Of a DNA stretch of 64,000 nucleotides, positions 8,803-18,977 are shown piece after piece. Every line of letters starts with the position of its first letter. Position 1 is the stretch's first letter. Origin of the DNA: Aerococcus christensenii (lineage in GTDB: Bacteria > Bacillota > Bacilli > Lactobacillales > Aerococcaceae); NCBI RefSeq assembly GCF_001543105.1, contig NZ_CP014159.1, forward strand, positions 1,302,001 to 1,366,000. Reading direction: 5' to 3'. Position numbers and translations under genes: made by a program. The notes under the pieces are model-generated. The model did no database searches and was not told the DNA's origin. It saw nothing but the letters and a program-made list of their open reading frames with translations.

Positions 8803-10533
8803 GTGAGTCGCTTTAATTTAATTGATGAACCTTGGATAGCAGTTACTGTTGATGGGCGTGGAAGTAGCCGTTTAGTTTCCTTAAATGATCTTTTTAGTCA
8901 CGCGGAAGAGTATGTGGATTTAGCAGGTGATAGCAGACCTCAAGATTTTGCAATTTTAAGGATGCTATTAGCTATTTTGCAGACTCATTTTTCGCGAGTA
9001 GATGAGAGCGGTCGGGTATACGAAGAATTAGAAGTAAATAACGATCAGCAAGTCATTTCTGATCTTGATGAGGATGACAAGGATGATTATTTAGATAATT
9101 TATATGAAACATGGCAAATAATTTGGCAATCTGGGCGATTTCCGACGACAATTTTAGACTATTTAAGTCATTGGCATGATCGTTTCTATTTGTTCGATGA
9201 TAAGTATCCCTTCTATCAAGTAACGAAGGATGTGATAAGCGAAGAGAAGCTTAACAATAAATCAGCCACTAGTATTTCGGGTAAGAATATTAATCGGTTA
9301 GTTTCTGAGAGTGAAAATAAGTTATCCTTATTCTCACCCAAGACAACAAACTATAAAGCGAAATTGACAGAAGCTGAAGTCGCTCGATGGTTGCTTACCT
9401 ATCAAGGTTACACAGGTGTAGCAGATAAAGCTAGTTTTGGAAAAGAAAAGTATAAAAAAGTATCGAAGGGTTGGCTTTTTGATTTAGGCGGCATCTATCT
9501 TAAAGGGCATAATTTATTTGAAACTTTATGGCTCAATTGTGCCCTGAAACATCCCAATAAGAAGTATCAAGGAAATTCAGCCCATCCATGCTGGGAAGTA
9601 GATTCTCAGAGTTTAATTGACAAATATTTAGAGTTTAATAGTAAGGGAGAGAGGGGAAAAGTCGTTACGGATTTGGCGGACCTATATACCAACTGGAGTC
9701 GAGCAATTTATATGGATCCGTTAATCGATTTAAGCCAAGATTTCATGTTTGAAGTGGTTAAACTTCCTGAAATTGAGCATCAAGATAATTTTTTAGAATT
9801 GATGACGTTATGGAGAAAAAATAAAAAAGATCCGAATAAAGGTTATAGCACTCCTAGAAAACATTTACCTGATCAAGCTTTGTGGCGATCTTTTGGAATA
9901 CTAACTGGGAGTTATCAAAAGTTAGATGAACCGAATTCTAATTATCATCCTTGCCCAGGAATTATTGCTTGGATGTGCGAAATTCAAGAGGATATCGATA
10001 AAGCTAAGATTATTTTACAGGCAACTAGTATGAAATATGATAATAATCCATGCTCTCGAAATCCTGTTGATGAAATTTGTGATCAATTAGTTTTAAATGA
10101 GCAGTTATTAACTGATAATGAAGGTTGGTCTGTTTATATTACTAATTGTGTTGAGAAAACGAATAGAATCATTACGGGGACTTATCGAAACTTTCTTTTG
10201 GATATTAAAACTATTCGAGGCCAAAATTCAAATGCTTGGATAGATCAAGAATTAGAACAGATCTACTTTTTGGTTGATCGTTCATTCAAAGTTTGGATCA
10301 GGGAGATTGATCCGGAGAAGGACAGTAGAGAAGAAAAGGCAAAAATTTGGTTTGACAGTTTGCAAAAACTTTTGAATGATCAGGTAAAACGATTTGTTGA
10401 AAATGCTACTTATCGTGATTGTTTAGGAATTAAACCGAAAGATAATAAAAATAAGAAGGGAGATAAAGTTTTAAATGTTTTTATAGCTTATAATAAGTTT
10501 AATTATTGGCTAAAACAAAACTTAGGAAAGTAG
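8803..10533 (+). CDS. casA: Cascade large subunit Cse1 (CasA, Cas8e)
   Basis: A 576-residue large subunit of the type I-E surveillance complex, which reads the PAM and recruits Cas3. The N-terminus SRFNLIDEPWIAV is the hallmark of Cse1. The reading frame is open from 8764, but that would overlap cas3. I place the start at the GTG at 8803, which puts FNLIDEPW at the usual position and has AAAGGA ten bases ahead. It is somewhat longer than the E. coli protein. It lies between cas3 and cse2 as in other I-E loci. Confidence 0.92.
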   Translation: MSRFNLIDEPWIAVTVDGRGSSRLVSLNDLFSHAEEYVDLAGDSRPQDFAILRMLLAILQTHFSRVDESGRVYEELEVNNDQQVISDLDEDDKDDYLDNLYETWQIIWQSGRFPTTILDYLSHWHDRFYLFDDKYPFYQVTKDVISEEKLNNKSATSISGKNINRLVSESENKLSLFSPKTTNYKAKLTEAEVARWLLTYQGYTGVADKASFGKEKYKKVSKGWLFDLGGIYLKGHNLFETLWLNCALKHPNKKYQGNSAHPCWEVDSQSLIDKYLEFNSKGERGKVVTDLADLYTNWSRAIYMDPLIDLSQDFMFEVVKLPEIEHQDNFLELMTLWRKNKKDPNKGYSTPRKHLPDQALWRSFGILTGSYQKLDEPNSNYHPCPGIIAWMCEIQEDIDKAKIILQATSMKYDNNPCSRNPVDEICDQLVLNEQLLTDNEGWSVYITNCVEKTNRIITGTYRNFLLDIKTIRGQNSNAWIDQELEQIYFLVDRSFKVWIREIDPEKDSREEKAKIWFDSLQKLLNDQVKRFVENATYRDCLGIKPKDNKNKKGDKVLNVFIAYNKFNYWLKQNLGK

Positions 10534-10541
10534 GTGAATAC

Positions 10542-11135
10542 ATGGACGAGAAGAATAACAAGGCAACGGTTTATAGTGTTACTCAAAAAGTTCTATTTAA
10601 ATTAGAACAAAGTCTAGAGACAAGTCATGGAAAAGCTATGTTAGCTAAATTAAGACATTCAGTGGGGAAATCTATTGGTGAGAGTGTCGAAATATGGCCA
10701 CTCTTATTTAGTGAATTCCCAGAAACTTTTTTGAGTAAAGATGGCCAAGCGACAAAGGAAGAATTGGCGATCATTACGGCATTACAATTCTATGCTTTAC
10801 ATCAACAAGGAAAAAGTGGAAGCGTTAATTTTAAAGCCAGCCATGCCTATGAAAATTTAGGGTGTTCTTTGAGTGCTTTAAGGAATAATGAAGACAATAC
10901 AGCGGTTGATCGAAGGTTTAATGTTCTTATAACGTCAACGACAATTGAAGAATTTATTTATCATTTAAGGCAAATGATTACTTTATTAAAGAGCAAAGCT
11001 AAAACTACAAAAATTGATTATGCTAAATTAGCTGAAGATATCTTTTATTTTCAATTAGGGTATGCTGAAAATGTTAGATTACGCTGGGGTCAGGAATATT
11101 ATCGCTACAAAGGAGAAGAAAATCATGAACAATAA
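10542..11135 (+). CDS. casB: Cascade small subunit Cse2 (CasB)
   Basis: A 197-residue, mostly helical small subunit that sits as a dimer along the Cascade backbone and stabilises the R-loop. Identification relies on position between cse1 and cas7, on size, and on the pattern KAMLAKLRHSVGKS followed by a conserved WPLLF, as in the Cse2 family. The frame is open from 10506, but the ATG at 10542 after the cse1 stop is the better start. The last 11 bases overlap the cas7 start, suggesting coupled translation. Confidence 0.85.
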   Translation: MDEKNNKATVYSVTQKVLFKLEQSLETSHGKAMLAKLRHSVGKSIGESVEIWPLLFSEFPETFLSKDGQATKEELAIITALQFYALHQQGKSGSVNFKASHAYENLGCSLSALRNNEDNTAVDRRFNVLITSTTIEEFIYHLRQMITLLKSKAKTTKIDYAKLAEDIFYFQLGYAENVRLRWGQEYYRYKGEENHEQ

Positions 11136-12240
11136 TCAACGTTTATTTTTAGATATTCACGCTATTCAAGTAGTACCGCCTTCGAACATTAACCGTGATG
11201 ATACGGGAAGTCCTAAAACCGCTCTATATGGTGGCGTGAGAAGGGCACGGGTAAGTTCTCAAAGCTGGAAACATGCGATGAGAAGGTACTTTAATGAGAA
11301 TGGCTCCAAAGAAAATGTGGGGGTTCGTACACTCGATATCGTCGAATATGTTGCTCAATCTATTTTAAGTTTGAATAATCATTTAACCAAGGAAGAAGCT
11401 CTGAATATGGCAGATGATGTTCTTAATAAAGCTGGAATAAAAACAGAATTGCCTAAGAAAACAGATAAAGAAACAGCCGTCAAAAGAGCTAAAGCCTTGA
11501 CGTTTTTAGGATCAAAGCAGGCTCAGGCTCTCGCTAAGTCGGCTCTAGATGGTGTTAATGATAAAAAAGTTTTGCAAGATATTTTGACGGATAATCCAGC
11601 GATTGATATTGCTTTATTTGGGCGAATGGTTGCTGATGATGCCTCTTTGAATGAAGATGCTTCCTGTCAAGTTGCGCATGCTATTTCTACACATGCCGTT
11701 CAAACAGAGTTTGACTATTTTACAGCCATTGATGATTTATCACCAGAAGAGAAAGCCGAAGCTAAAATGTTAGGTACGATTGAATATAATTCGTCCACTT
11801 TGTATCGGTATGCTAACATTGCCTTACATGAATTTGTCAAGCAGTTAGATGATCAATCAGCCACCATTGAAGCCGTGAAGTTATTTATCAAAGCTTTTGT
11901 TCTTTCTATGCCAACAGGTAAGATGAATACCTTTGCTAATGCTACCTTGCCTCAATTGGTTTTAGTTAGTTTGCGCCATGACCGTCCCGTTAATTTGGTG
12001 ACTGCTTTTGAACAGCCAGTGCGCACTGATGGGCATAATGGGTATGCCAAATCTTCATGTCAAAAATTATTTGACGAGGGACAAAAGATAGCTAAATTTA
12101 CAGAAAAAGCAGATTTCACAGCTTTTGTGGCAATGGAAGAAATGGATCAAGTGAATACTTTTGGTCAAGAAGAAGTAAATCTTCAATCTCTATTAGATGA
12201 GCTAGGACTTCAATTGAATGAACGGCTTGCTCACGACTAA
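11125..12240 (+). CDS. casC: Cascade backbone subunit Cas7 (CasC, Cse4)
   Basis: A 371-residue Cas7e, present in six copies along the crRNA in Cascade. Family signs are the N-terminal LDIHAIQVVPPSNINRDD, then PKTALYGGVRRARVSSQSWK, DIALFGRMVADD and ISTHAVQTEFDYF. An open frame starts further upstream inside cse2, but the ATG at 11125 has AAGGAGAAG at the right distance and gives the conserved N-terminus. It overlaps the cse2 stop by 11 bases. Confidence 0.95.
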   Translation: MNNNQRLFLDIHAIQVVPPSNINRDDTGSPKTALYGGVRRARVSSQSWKHAMRRYFNENGSKENVGVRTLDIVEYVAQSILSLNNHLTKEEALNMADDVLNKAGIKTELPKKTDKETAVKRAKALTFLGSKQAQALAKSALDGVNDKKVLQDILTDNPAIDIALFGRMVADDASLNEDASCQVAHAISTHAVQTEFDYFTAIDDLSPEEKAEAKMLGTIEYNSSTLYRYANIALHEFVKQLDDQSATIEAVKLFIKAFVLSMPTGKMNTFANATLPQLVLVSLRHDRPVNLVTAFEQPVRTDGHNGYAKSSCQKLFDEGQKIAKFTEKADFTAFVAMEEMDQVNTFGQEEVNLQSLLDELGLQLNERLAHD

Positions 12241-12255
12241 GGGCAGGTGAGGTTG

Positions 12256-12981
12256 ATGAAAACTATTTTATTAAAGTTCGCGGTTCCTCTGCAATCTTAT
12301 GGAACAGATTCGCATTTTGATAATCGAAAAACAGATTTCTATCCTTCTAAATCGTCCGTAATAGGTCTTATTTCAGCATGTTTAGGTTATCGTAGATATC
12401 AAACAGAACAGATTCAAGCTTTGAACGCTTTGAATTTTGCTGTGCGAGTCGATCAAGCGGGAATGCTACTTAGAGATTTTCAAACAGTCAAGAAATTAAA
12501 AAATAATGGAACCGTTGAGAGTGCTTATGTAACCAATCGGTATTATTTACAGGATGCTGTTTTTGTAGTAGGAATTAGTCATCCAGATGATCAAATGATG
12601 GAACAGATTTACTATGCTTTCAATCATCCTTATTTTCAACCTTTTTTGGGAAGAAGATCTGCTCCGCTTAATGCTGATTTTTTATTGGCTATTGAAGAGG
12701 GGGATATGATAGAAGTTTTCAAACAACTTCCTTGGCAAGCGGCTGTTTGGTACCAGAAGAAAGTGATGAAATCAAAGTCAAAGATTCGTCTTGACGCTTA
12801 TTTTGATAAAGGTGTAGTCAGTGATGGAGAGGTAGGTTCTATCAGAAATGATTATGTCGAATCTTTTGATGTGAATGATCGTAAATTTAAGCAAAGAGTA
12901 GAAGTTAAAATAAATTTAGAAGTAAAACCTACCTATGTTCCGAAAGTTTCCTCGACACATGATGTTTTTAGTTGGTTATAA
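12256..12981 (+). CDS. casD: Cascade subunit Cas5e (CasD)
   Basis: A 241-residue Cas5 that caps the 5' handle of the crRNA. The N-terminus MKTILLKFAVPLQSYGTDS, the stretch RKTDFYPSKSSVIGLISA and the later FLGRRSAPLN loop are typical of Cas5e. A GTG at 12247 would add three residues; I chose the ATG at 12256 because AGGTGAGG lies just before it and the protein then starts as in homologues. Confidence 0.93.
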   Translation: MKTILLKFAVPLQSYGTDSHFDNRKTDFYPSKSSVIGLISACLGYRRYQTEQIQALNALNFAVRVDQAGMLLRDFQTVKKLKNNGTVESAYVTNRYYLQDAVFVVGISHPDDQMMEQIYYAFNHPYFQPFLGRRSAPLNADFLLAIEEGDMIEVFKQLPWQAAVWYQKKVMKSKSKIRLDAYFDKGVVSDGEVGSIRNDYVESFDVNDRKFKQRVEVKINLEVKPTYVPKVSSTHDVFSWL

Positions 12982-13001
12982 ATAGGGAAGGGGTGATGAT
13001 T

Positions 13002-14578
<1,577 letters not shown>

Positions 14579-14580
14579 TA

Positions 14581-15483
14581 ATGCCCTTTACTGTAATTAC
14601 TTTGAAAAAAGTATCAGCTTATTTACGAGGAGATTTGACAAAATGGATGCAAGAAATTGCACCTGGAGTTTATGTTGGAAATTTTAATACGAAAATTAGA
14701 GAAAAAATTTGGCAGCGTGTTAAAGAAAATGTATCTTCAGGAGAAGCCACTATGTCTTATGCTTTTCGCAATGAAATAGGTTATAATTTTAAAACATTAA
14801 ATACAAATCGACAGGTTATTGATTATGAAGGAATTCCGTTGGTTAGAGTAAATGATCAAACTCAGGCGAGTCATATGAATTTAGGGTTCAGTAGTGCTTA
14901 TAAAATGCGACAAGCTCGTAAATTTCAAGCTCATAAAAGTTCAAAAGTTGCAAAACTACATTCAGCGTATGTCGTTTTAGATATTGAAACAGATGGATTA
15001 CAATTTGAAGTTAACCAAATCATTGAATTAGGTGCAGTTAAAGAAAAAAATGGTGTGCGAACGAGTTTTAATCAATTAATTAATCATGATAGAGAGTTGC
15101 CTAGTCATATAAAAGAACTTACTGGAATTACAGAGGAAATGTTAAGGAAAGAGGGAGTAAATTTAGAGGAAGCATTGAAGAAGTTGTTTGAATTTATCGG
15201 TGATCTACCGATAATAGGATACAATATAAATTTTGATATTAACTTTATTAATTACAATCTTATTCAACTGAATCATAATCCATTACATAATAAAACTTAT
15301 GATGTCATGTCATATGTTAAACGAGAGAAATTATTTTTGAAGAATTATAAATTGGAGACGGTGCTAGCTAGCTACAATATAGAGGATAGAGTTCCACATC
15401 GAGCGTTGAAAGATGCAGAACTCATTGATAAACTCATAAATGAAGTGAATAAACTTCGGGATCTATTTGGAAATCAAGGTTGA
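14581..15483 (+). CDS. cas2: Cas2e fused to a DnaQ-like (DEDDh) 3'-5' exonuclease
   Basis: A 300-residue fusion. Residues 1 to about 95 are Cas2e (VITLKKVSAYLRGDLTKWM, APGVYVGNF, GYNFKTLNTNRQ). After a linker, residues 128-295 form a DEDDh exonuclease: ExoI D134-I-E136, ExoII GYNINFD ending at D219, and ExoIII H273xxxxD278. All five acidic/histidine positions are kept, so the nuclease should be active. The same fusion is known in Streptococcus thermophilus type I-E, where the exonuclease trims prespacers to length before Cas1-Cas2 integrates them. That role is inferred here by homology. The array starts 20 bases after its stop. Confidence 0.95.
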   Translation: MPFTVITLKKVSAYLRGDLTKWMQEIAPGVYVGNFNTKIREKIWQRVKENVSSGEATMSYAFRNEIGYNFKTLNTNRQVIDYEGIPLVRVNDQTQASHMNLGFSSAYKMRQARKFQAHKSSKVAKLHSAYVVLDIETDGLQFEVNQIIELGAVKEKNGVRTSFNQLINHDRELPSHIKELTGITEEMLRKEGVNLEEALKKLFEFIGDLPIIGYNINFDINFINYNLIQLNHNPLHNKTYDVMSYVKREKLFLKNYKLETVLASYNIEDRVPHRALKDAELIDKLINEVNKLRDLFGNQG

Positions 15484-15503
15484 TATTATAGGGATTTTTT
15501 AGT

Positions 15504-16449
15504 CTTTTTCCCGCGTATGCGGGGGTGATCCTAAGGAGGGCGCTTATTTCATCAAAGCTTGTGTCTTTTTCCCGCGTATGCGGGGGTGATCCTAAGCCTC
15601 ACCGTCAACGACAAAAACCCCAATTTCTTTTTCCCGCGTATGCGGGGGTGATCCTGGGTAGCCAACCAAGTATACAAGCGTGGGGATCTTTTTCCCGCGT
15701 ATGCGGGGGTGATCCTAAGCCGAATAACCATGTATTTGACCGCCACTGCTTTTTCCCGCGTATGCGGGGGTGATCCCAGCAACACCAGATCGGACAGCCA
15801 CTTATTATGCTTTTTCCCGCGTATGCGGGGGTGATCCTATTTATTCTCTTCCATAAATTTTGAAATATCTCTTTTTCCCGCGTATGCGGGGGTGATCCTT
15901 GGTTATTAGAGAAAGCAGATTCCCCGATACTCTTTTTCCCGCGTATGCGGGGGTGATCCTATTTTTCTATTTAGTCTTAGTCGATCAGTTGCCTTTTTCC
16001 CGCGTATGCGGGGGTGATCCCAGATCATACTTTTATGGTGATGAAGCGATTTGCTTTTTCCCGCGTATGCGGGGGTGATCCTGCGATGTCTCAAGTGGCA
16101 AATGATGTTTCAAGCTTTTTCCCGCGTATGCGGGGGTGATCCTGGTAGCAAGCGGTTTTTTCAAAGCGAAGATTTCTTTTTCCCGCGTATGCGGGGGTGA
16201 TCCTGCCGCTGAAAGTGCTGGTAGTCGGATAAGTGGCTTTTTCCCGCGTATGCGGGGGTGATCCCAACATCTCTCCTTACATGCTGGCTGGCATATCCCT
16301 TTTTCCCGCGTATGCGGGGGTGATCCTGGCTAAGAATAATCAAAACAAACAAATGACCGCTTTTTCCCGCGTATGCGGGGGTGATCCTTTAAAAGGTGCC
16401 AATTTAGAAGATGCCGATTTACTTTTTCCCGCATATGCGGGGGTAATTT
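15504..16449 (+). CRISPR. Type I-E CRISPR array, 16 repeats and 15 spacers
   Basis: The repeat has 28 fixed bases, reading CTTTTTCCCGCG, TATGCGGGGG, TGATCC, with a CCCGC/GCGGG hairpin. Units start at 15504, 15565, 15627, 15688, 15749, 15810, 15871, 15932, 15993, 16054, 16115, 16176, 16237, 16299, 16360 and 16422. Pitch is 61, three times 62. Base 29 is T after twelve repeats and C after three (those at 15749, 15993 and 16237). The last repeat is degenerate (GCATATGCG, and TAATTT at its end), which marks the old end and puts the leader on the cas2 side. Transcription is to the right, with the 5' handle ending GTGATCC. All other repeats are identical. Confidence 0.98.
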
Positions 16450-16568
16450 ATACTAAGCATGTTATGGGATAGCAACACTTACTGTTTCTCCTTTCTTGAG
16501 ATTAAATCTGGAATAATTTATAAACTGAAGATAGTGGAATAAGTTTGGCTTCTTTTTCTTTTGTATGT

Positions 16569-16620
16569 TCTTCTTAAAGTAGGCACTAAAAAAGTAAATC
16601 TACTTTAAGAAGATTTTTTT
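16569..16620 (+). terminator. Terminator downstream of the CRISPR array
   Basis: TCTTCTTAAAGTAG at 16569-16582 pairs perfectly with CTACTTTAAGAAGA at 16600-16613 and is followed by seven T. It probably ends the pre-crRNA transcript about 120 bases after the last repeat. Confidence 0.8.
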
Positions 16621-18050
16621 GTTCGAATAGAAAATCAGTTGCTAAAGAGTGATTTTGATATATTTATCTCTATGAAAAGTATGAACGATTTATTTAATCA
16701 TATTATTAAAATATTTAGAGCATTTTTTTCGGATTTCGAATCTTGTATGAAGACTATTTCTTATAGTGAAATCTTTAAATAAAATTAAATACTATCCAAT
16801 AAAAAATTTTAATTGTTAAAGATTTTCTAGCTACTAGTGTAAAAACCGCTTTAGATAACAGCAATTTTTTACAATAAGGTCTACTCATAAATTTAAAGTA
16901 TAAAAAGTAAGATTCTTATAAAGTAATAATAATTATTAGTGTCAAAGCAATTGATTCAAAGAGGCGTTATCAAGGTATAAATATATTACTTAAGAACTTA
17001 CAAAAGTTTTGAATAATTAAAGATAGATTAGATTTTTCAATACAAAATGATAAGAAATAAGAATCCTATTATAAAATCCAACCATATATGTTTTATATTT
17101 TCTTTAGATAAGCCTAAAGTCCACACCTTGATTGAAGAATTCATGTTTTTCTTATAGATCTTTTGCTATTTAGATGTATTGAGTTTAAAGCTTCTCTTTC
17201 GATTTGTTAAAAGGAAATTTTTTAATTCATTGATAAAAATCTTATGTGACTGGTATTTAGTAGAGTTAGTGTATTTAGCTTTGTCTTATTTATTTTTTAT
17301 TAATGTCATTTTTCTTTGGCTTTGGTTGCAATTTTTGTATGTTCTGACTTTATTTTTGTTTTATCAGAATAGAAATTAAGGGAAATTCTAAAAGCAGCGA
17401 CAGCAAATATCGCAGACTTTTTAGTCCTTACTTTTGATTTCTTTATCACTGAAGACCAAGTAGAAGCAATAAAAGAAGAAAAAATATTCATAATATTGGT
17501 TCTTTCTTTATGAATAAAAAGTTATTTAAAGAATTAAAAAATTATCTAGTATTTTTTTGAAAGGGAATAACTTATAAAATTGTCACAGTAGATGTAATGA
17601 AAGCACTAGAGCTTGTGTTAAGTGGATAACATTACCACGATTTGAAGTGGATTATTTTATAAACGGCAGGATCTTTATCAATTAATAAAGAGTGAGTCTT
17701 TAAATATTTTAGAAGTCTGTGCCGATCGTAGGCGTCTAAATATAATTTTTCGTATTCTAATTAACACTCACAATTTATAATATCGCTCAGGTAATAATTA
17801 CTCTTACAAGGCCTATTGTATGACATAAATTTAAAAAGTTAATATACAGTGTGCAATTTTATTCTAAAGTGTAATATTTTGCTCTTTCGGGAGTAAATAA
17901 ATACAGTCAAGATTATAAAAATGGAAAATAATTTGAAAGGCAAAAATTACGGTTGAAGGTATTCGATGTTTAAAAAGAAATGTTAAAATTCAAAAGTTGC
18001 TATCGTTTTTATTGGATAAAGCTGACACGATTATTAGTTTAGTAAAGCTT
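16621..18050. other. AT-rich stretch with no supported gene
   Basis: About 1.4 kb of very AT-rich DNA with stops in all frames. The longest frame (17179-17379, 66 codons, almost only L, F, V and Y) lacks a ribosome site and resembles no family I know. Base composition differs sharply from the cas genes on the left. I read it as degenerate mobile DNA, probably the left part of the prophage remnant. Confidence 0.5.
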
Positions 18051-18058
18051 GCAGCAAT

Positions 18059-18090
18059 AACCATCAACCGAAAGGGAGATGGTTTTATTT
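18059..18090 (+). other. Hairpin with ACCGAAAGG loop ahead of the terminase fragment
   Basis: AACCATC (18059-18065) pairs with GATGGTT (18078-18084); the loop contains ACCGAAAGG, and T-rich DNA follows. A sister element with the same loop lies at 21856-21884. It sits 22 bases before the terminase start. Such hairpins recur between late genes of Firmicute siphophages and may terminate weakly or process mRNA. Confidence 0.55.
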
Positions 18091-18111
18091 TGAAATAAAA
18101 GGGGAGATGAC

Positions 18112-18321
18112 ATGACACGTTTAGGCAATCCAAGGCCTACTAGGTCGGTCATTTTGCCATATAAAGAGAGCAAATACCAAGAAGCCATTAATTTATACGA
18201 AAAGAGCGGTAGGAAAGCTCAACAGTGGCAAATTGACATGATGAAAGACATTATGGCCGTCAATGAAGACGGTTTGTGGACGCATACGAAGTTTGGATAT
18301 TCTTTGCCAAATAGTCATTGA
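18112..18321 (+). pseudogene. Phage terminase large subunit, N-terminal fragment
   Basis: 69 codons matching the start of a Terminase_1-type large subunit as I know it: MTRLGNPRPTRSVILPY, then SGRKAQQWQ, then NEDGLWTHTKFGYSLP. In full proteins of more than 500 residues this leads straight into the Walker A segment. Here it stops after PNSH, so the whole ATPase and nuclease are missing. A clear ribosome site (AGGGGAGATG) precedes the ATG. It marks a deletion in the packaging module of an old prophage; the next structural gene is the portal at 18978. Confidence 0.75.
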
Positions 18322-18462
18322 CTATTTTTATTTTTAATTCATAACTAGAATAAATCCCCACAAAAAGATTAGATCGTTGGTTCAATTTCTTGTGGGGTTA
18401 TCAAAATTTATAGTAAAAATATTTTAAAATTATTAATCAAGATAAAGGAAGGAGGTAAAAAG

Positions 18463-18591
18463 ATGAGTAAAAATGGTAATAAAAAAGATGACCAACTCGT
18501 TAAGTTAGCACTAGTAACCGCCACAATCGGTTTAATAGAAAAACTTATCGAATTAGTCATCAAACTTATCGAAATGATAGGGGGCGGATAA
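18463..18591 (+). CDS. Small amphipathic phage protein (42 aa)
   Basis: ATG at 18463 behind a near-perfect AAGGAAGGAGG site encodes 42 residues: a charged head (MSKNGNKKDDQLVKLA) followed by a leucine/isoleucine-rich helix (IGLIEKLIELVIKLIEMIG). Small proteins of this layout occur in Firmicute phages near the terminase genes; their role is unknown to me. The periodic EKLIEL/IKLIEM pattern suggests a membrane-surface helix, so a holin-like or toxin-like action is only a guess. Confidence 0.6.
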   Translation: MSKNGNKKDDQLVKLALVTATIGLIEKLIELVIKLIEMIGGG

Positions 18592-18621
18592 GCCCTCAGC
18601 ATTGCTCATCTAAAGTATAGC

Positions 18622-18717
18622 ATGAATAAAAATAAAAAGCGATTAGAATATGTATTATGGGCGCTCATTGCTTTAAGCGTGATAAACCTACTTCTCGAAC
18701 TTTGTAAAATGTTTTAA
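18622..18717 (+). CDS. Very small membrane peptide (31 aa), possible
   Basis: ATG at 18622 encodes MNKNKKRLEYVLWALIALSV followed by INLLLELCKMF: a basic head and one hydrophobic segment. It follows the 42-residue gene by 30 bases and resembles it in design. There is no clear ribosome site, and the first 19 bases of the frame lie in a sequence repeated at 23954, so coding is uncertain. Confidence 0.35.
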   Translation: MNKNKKRLEYVLWALIALSVINLLLELCKMF

Positions 18718-18977
18718 AAGGAGATGAAGGCATTGTTAAAAATTCTTCACTTGTCATTTTAATTACCTCTTTCTCTTCTTTTACTTTCTATAATTATTAG
18801 AAGGCGATACTTTAATAAGATGATAGACTTTTCTTATTTTATGGTATCCCTTATTATCCATGACGTATAAATGATAAATATAGGTTATAAAAAGCTGTAG
18901 TATCGAGTGGATAATCAATGTGTTAAAGGGAGATTGTATGTTTTTTAGAAATCAACAAAAATAGAAAGGTAAAAAAC
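18718..18977. other. Gap between phage small genes and portal
   Basis: AT-rich DNA with only peptide-length frames (for example MKALLKILHLSF from 18724 and MFFRNQQK near 18937). The middle and C-terminal parts of the terminase should lie about here in an intact phage and are absent. Confidence 0.5.

Noticed and set aside
15525..16472. Open frames of 60-80 codons on both strands with repeats such as FSRVCGGDP and ITPAYAGK
   Set aside because: They are translations of the CRISPR repeats and spacers.
17179..17379. 66-codon hydrophobic frame in the AT-rich region
   Set aside because: No ribosome site, extreme L/F bias as expected from T-rich DNA, no family resemblance.
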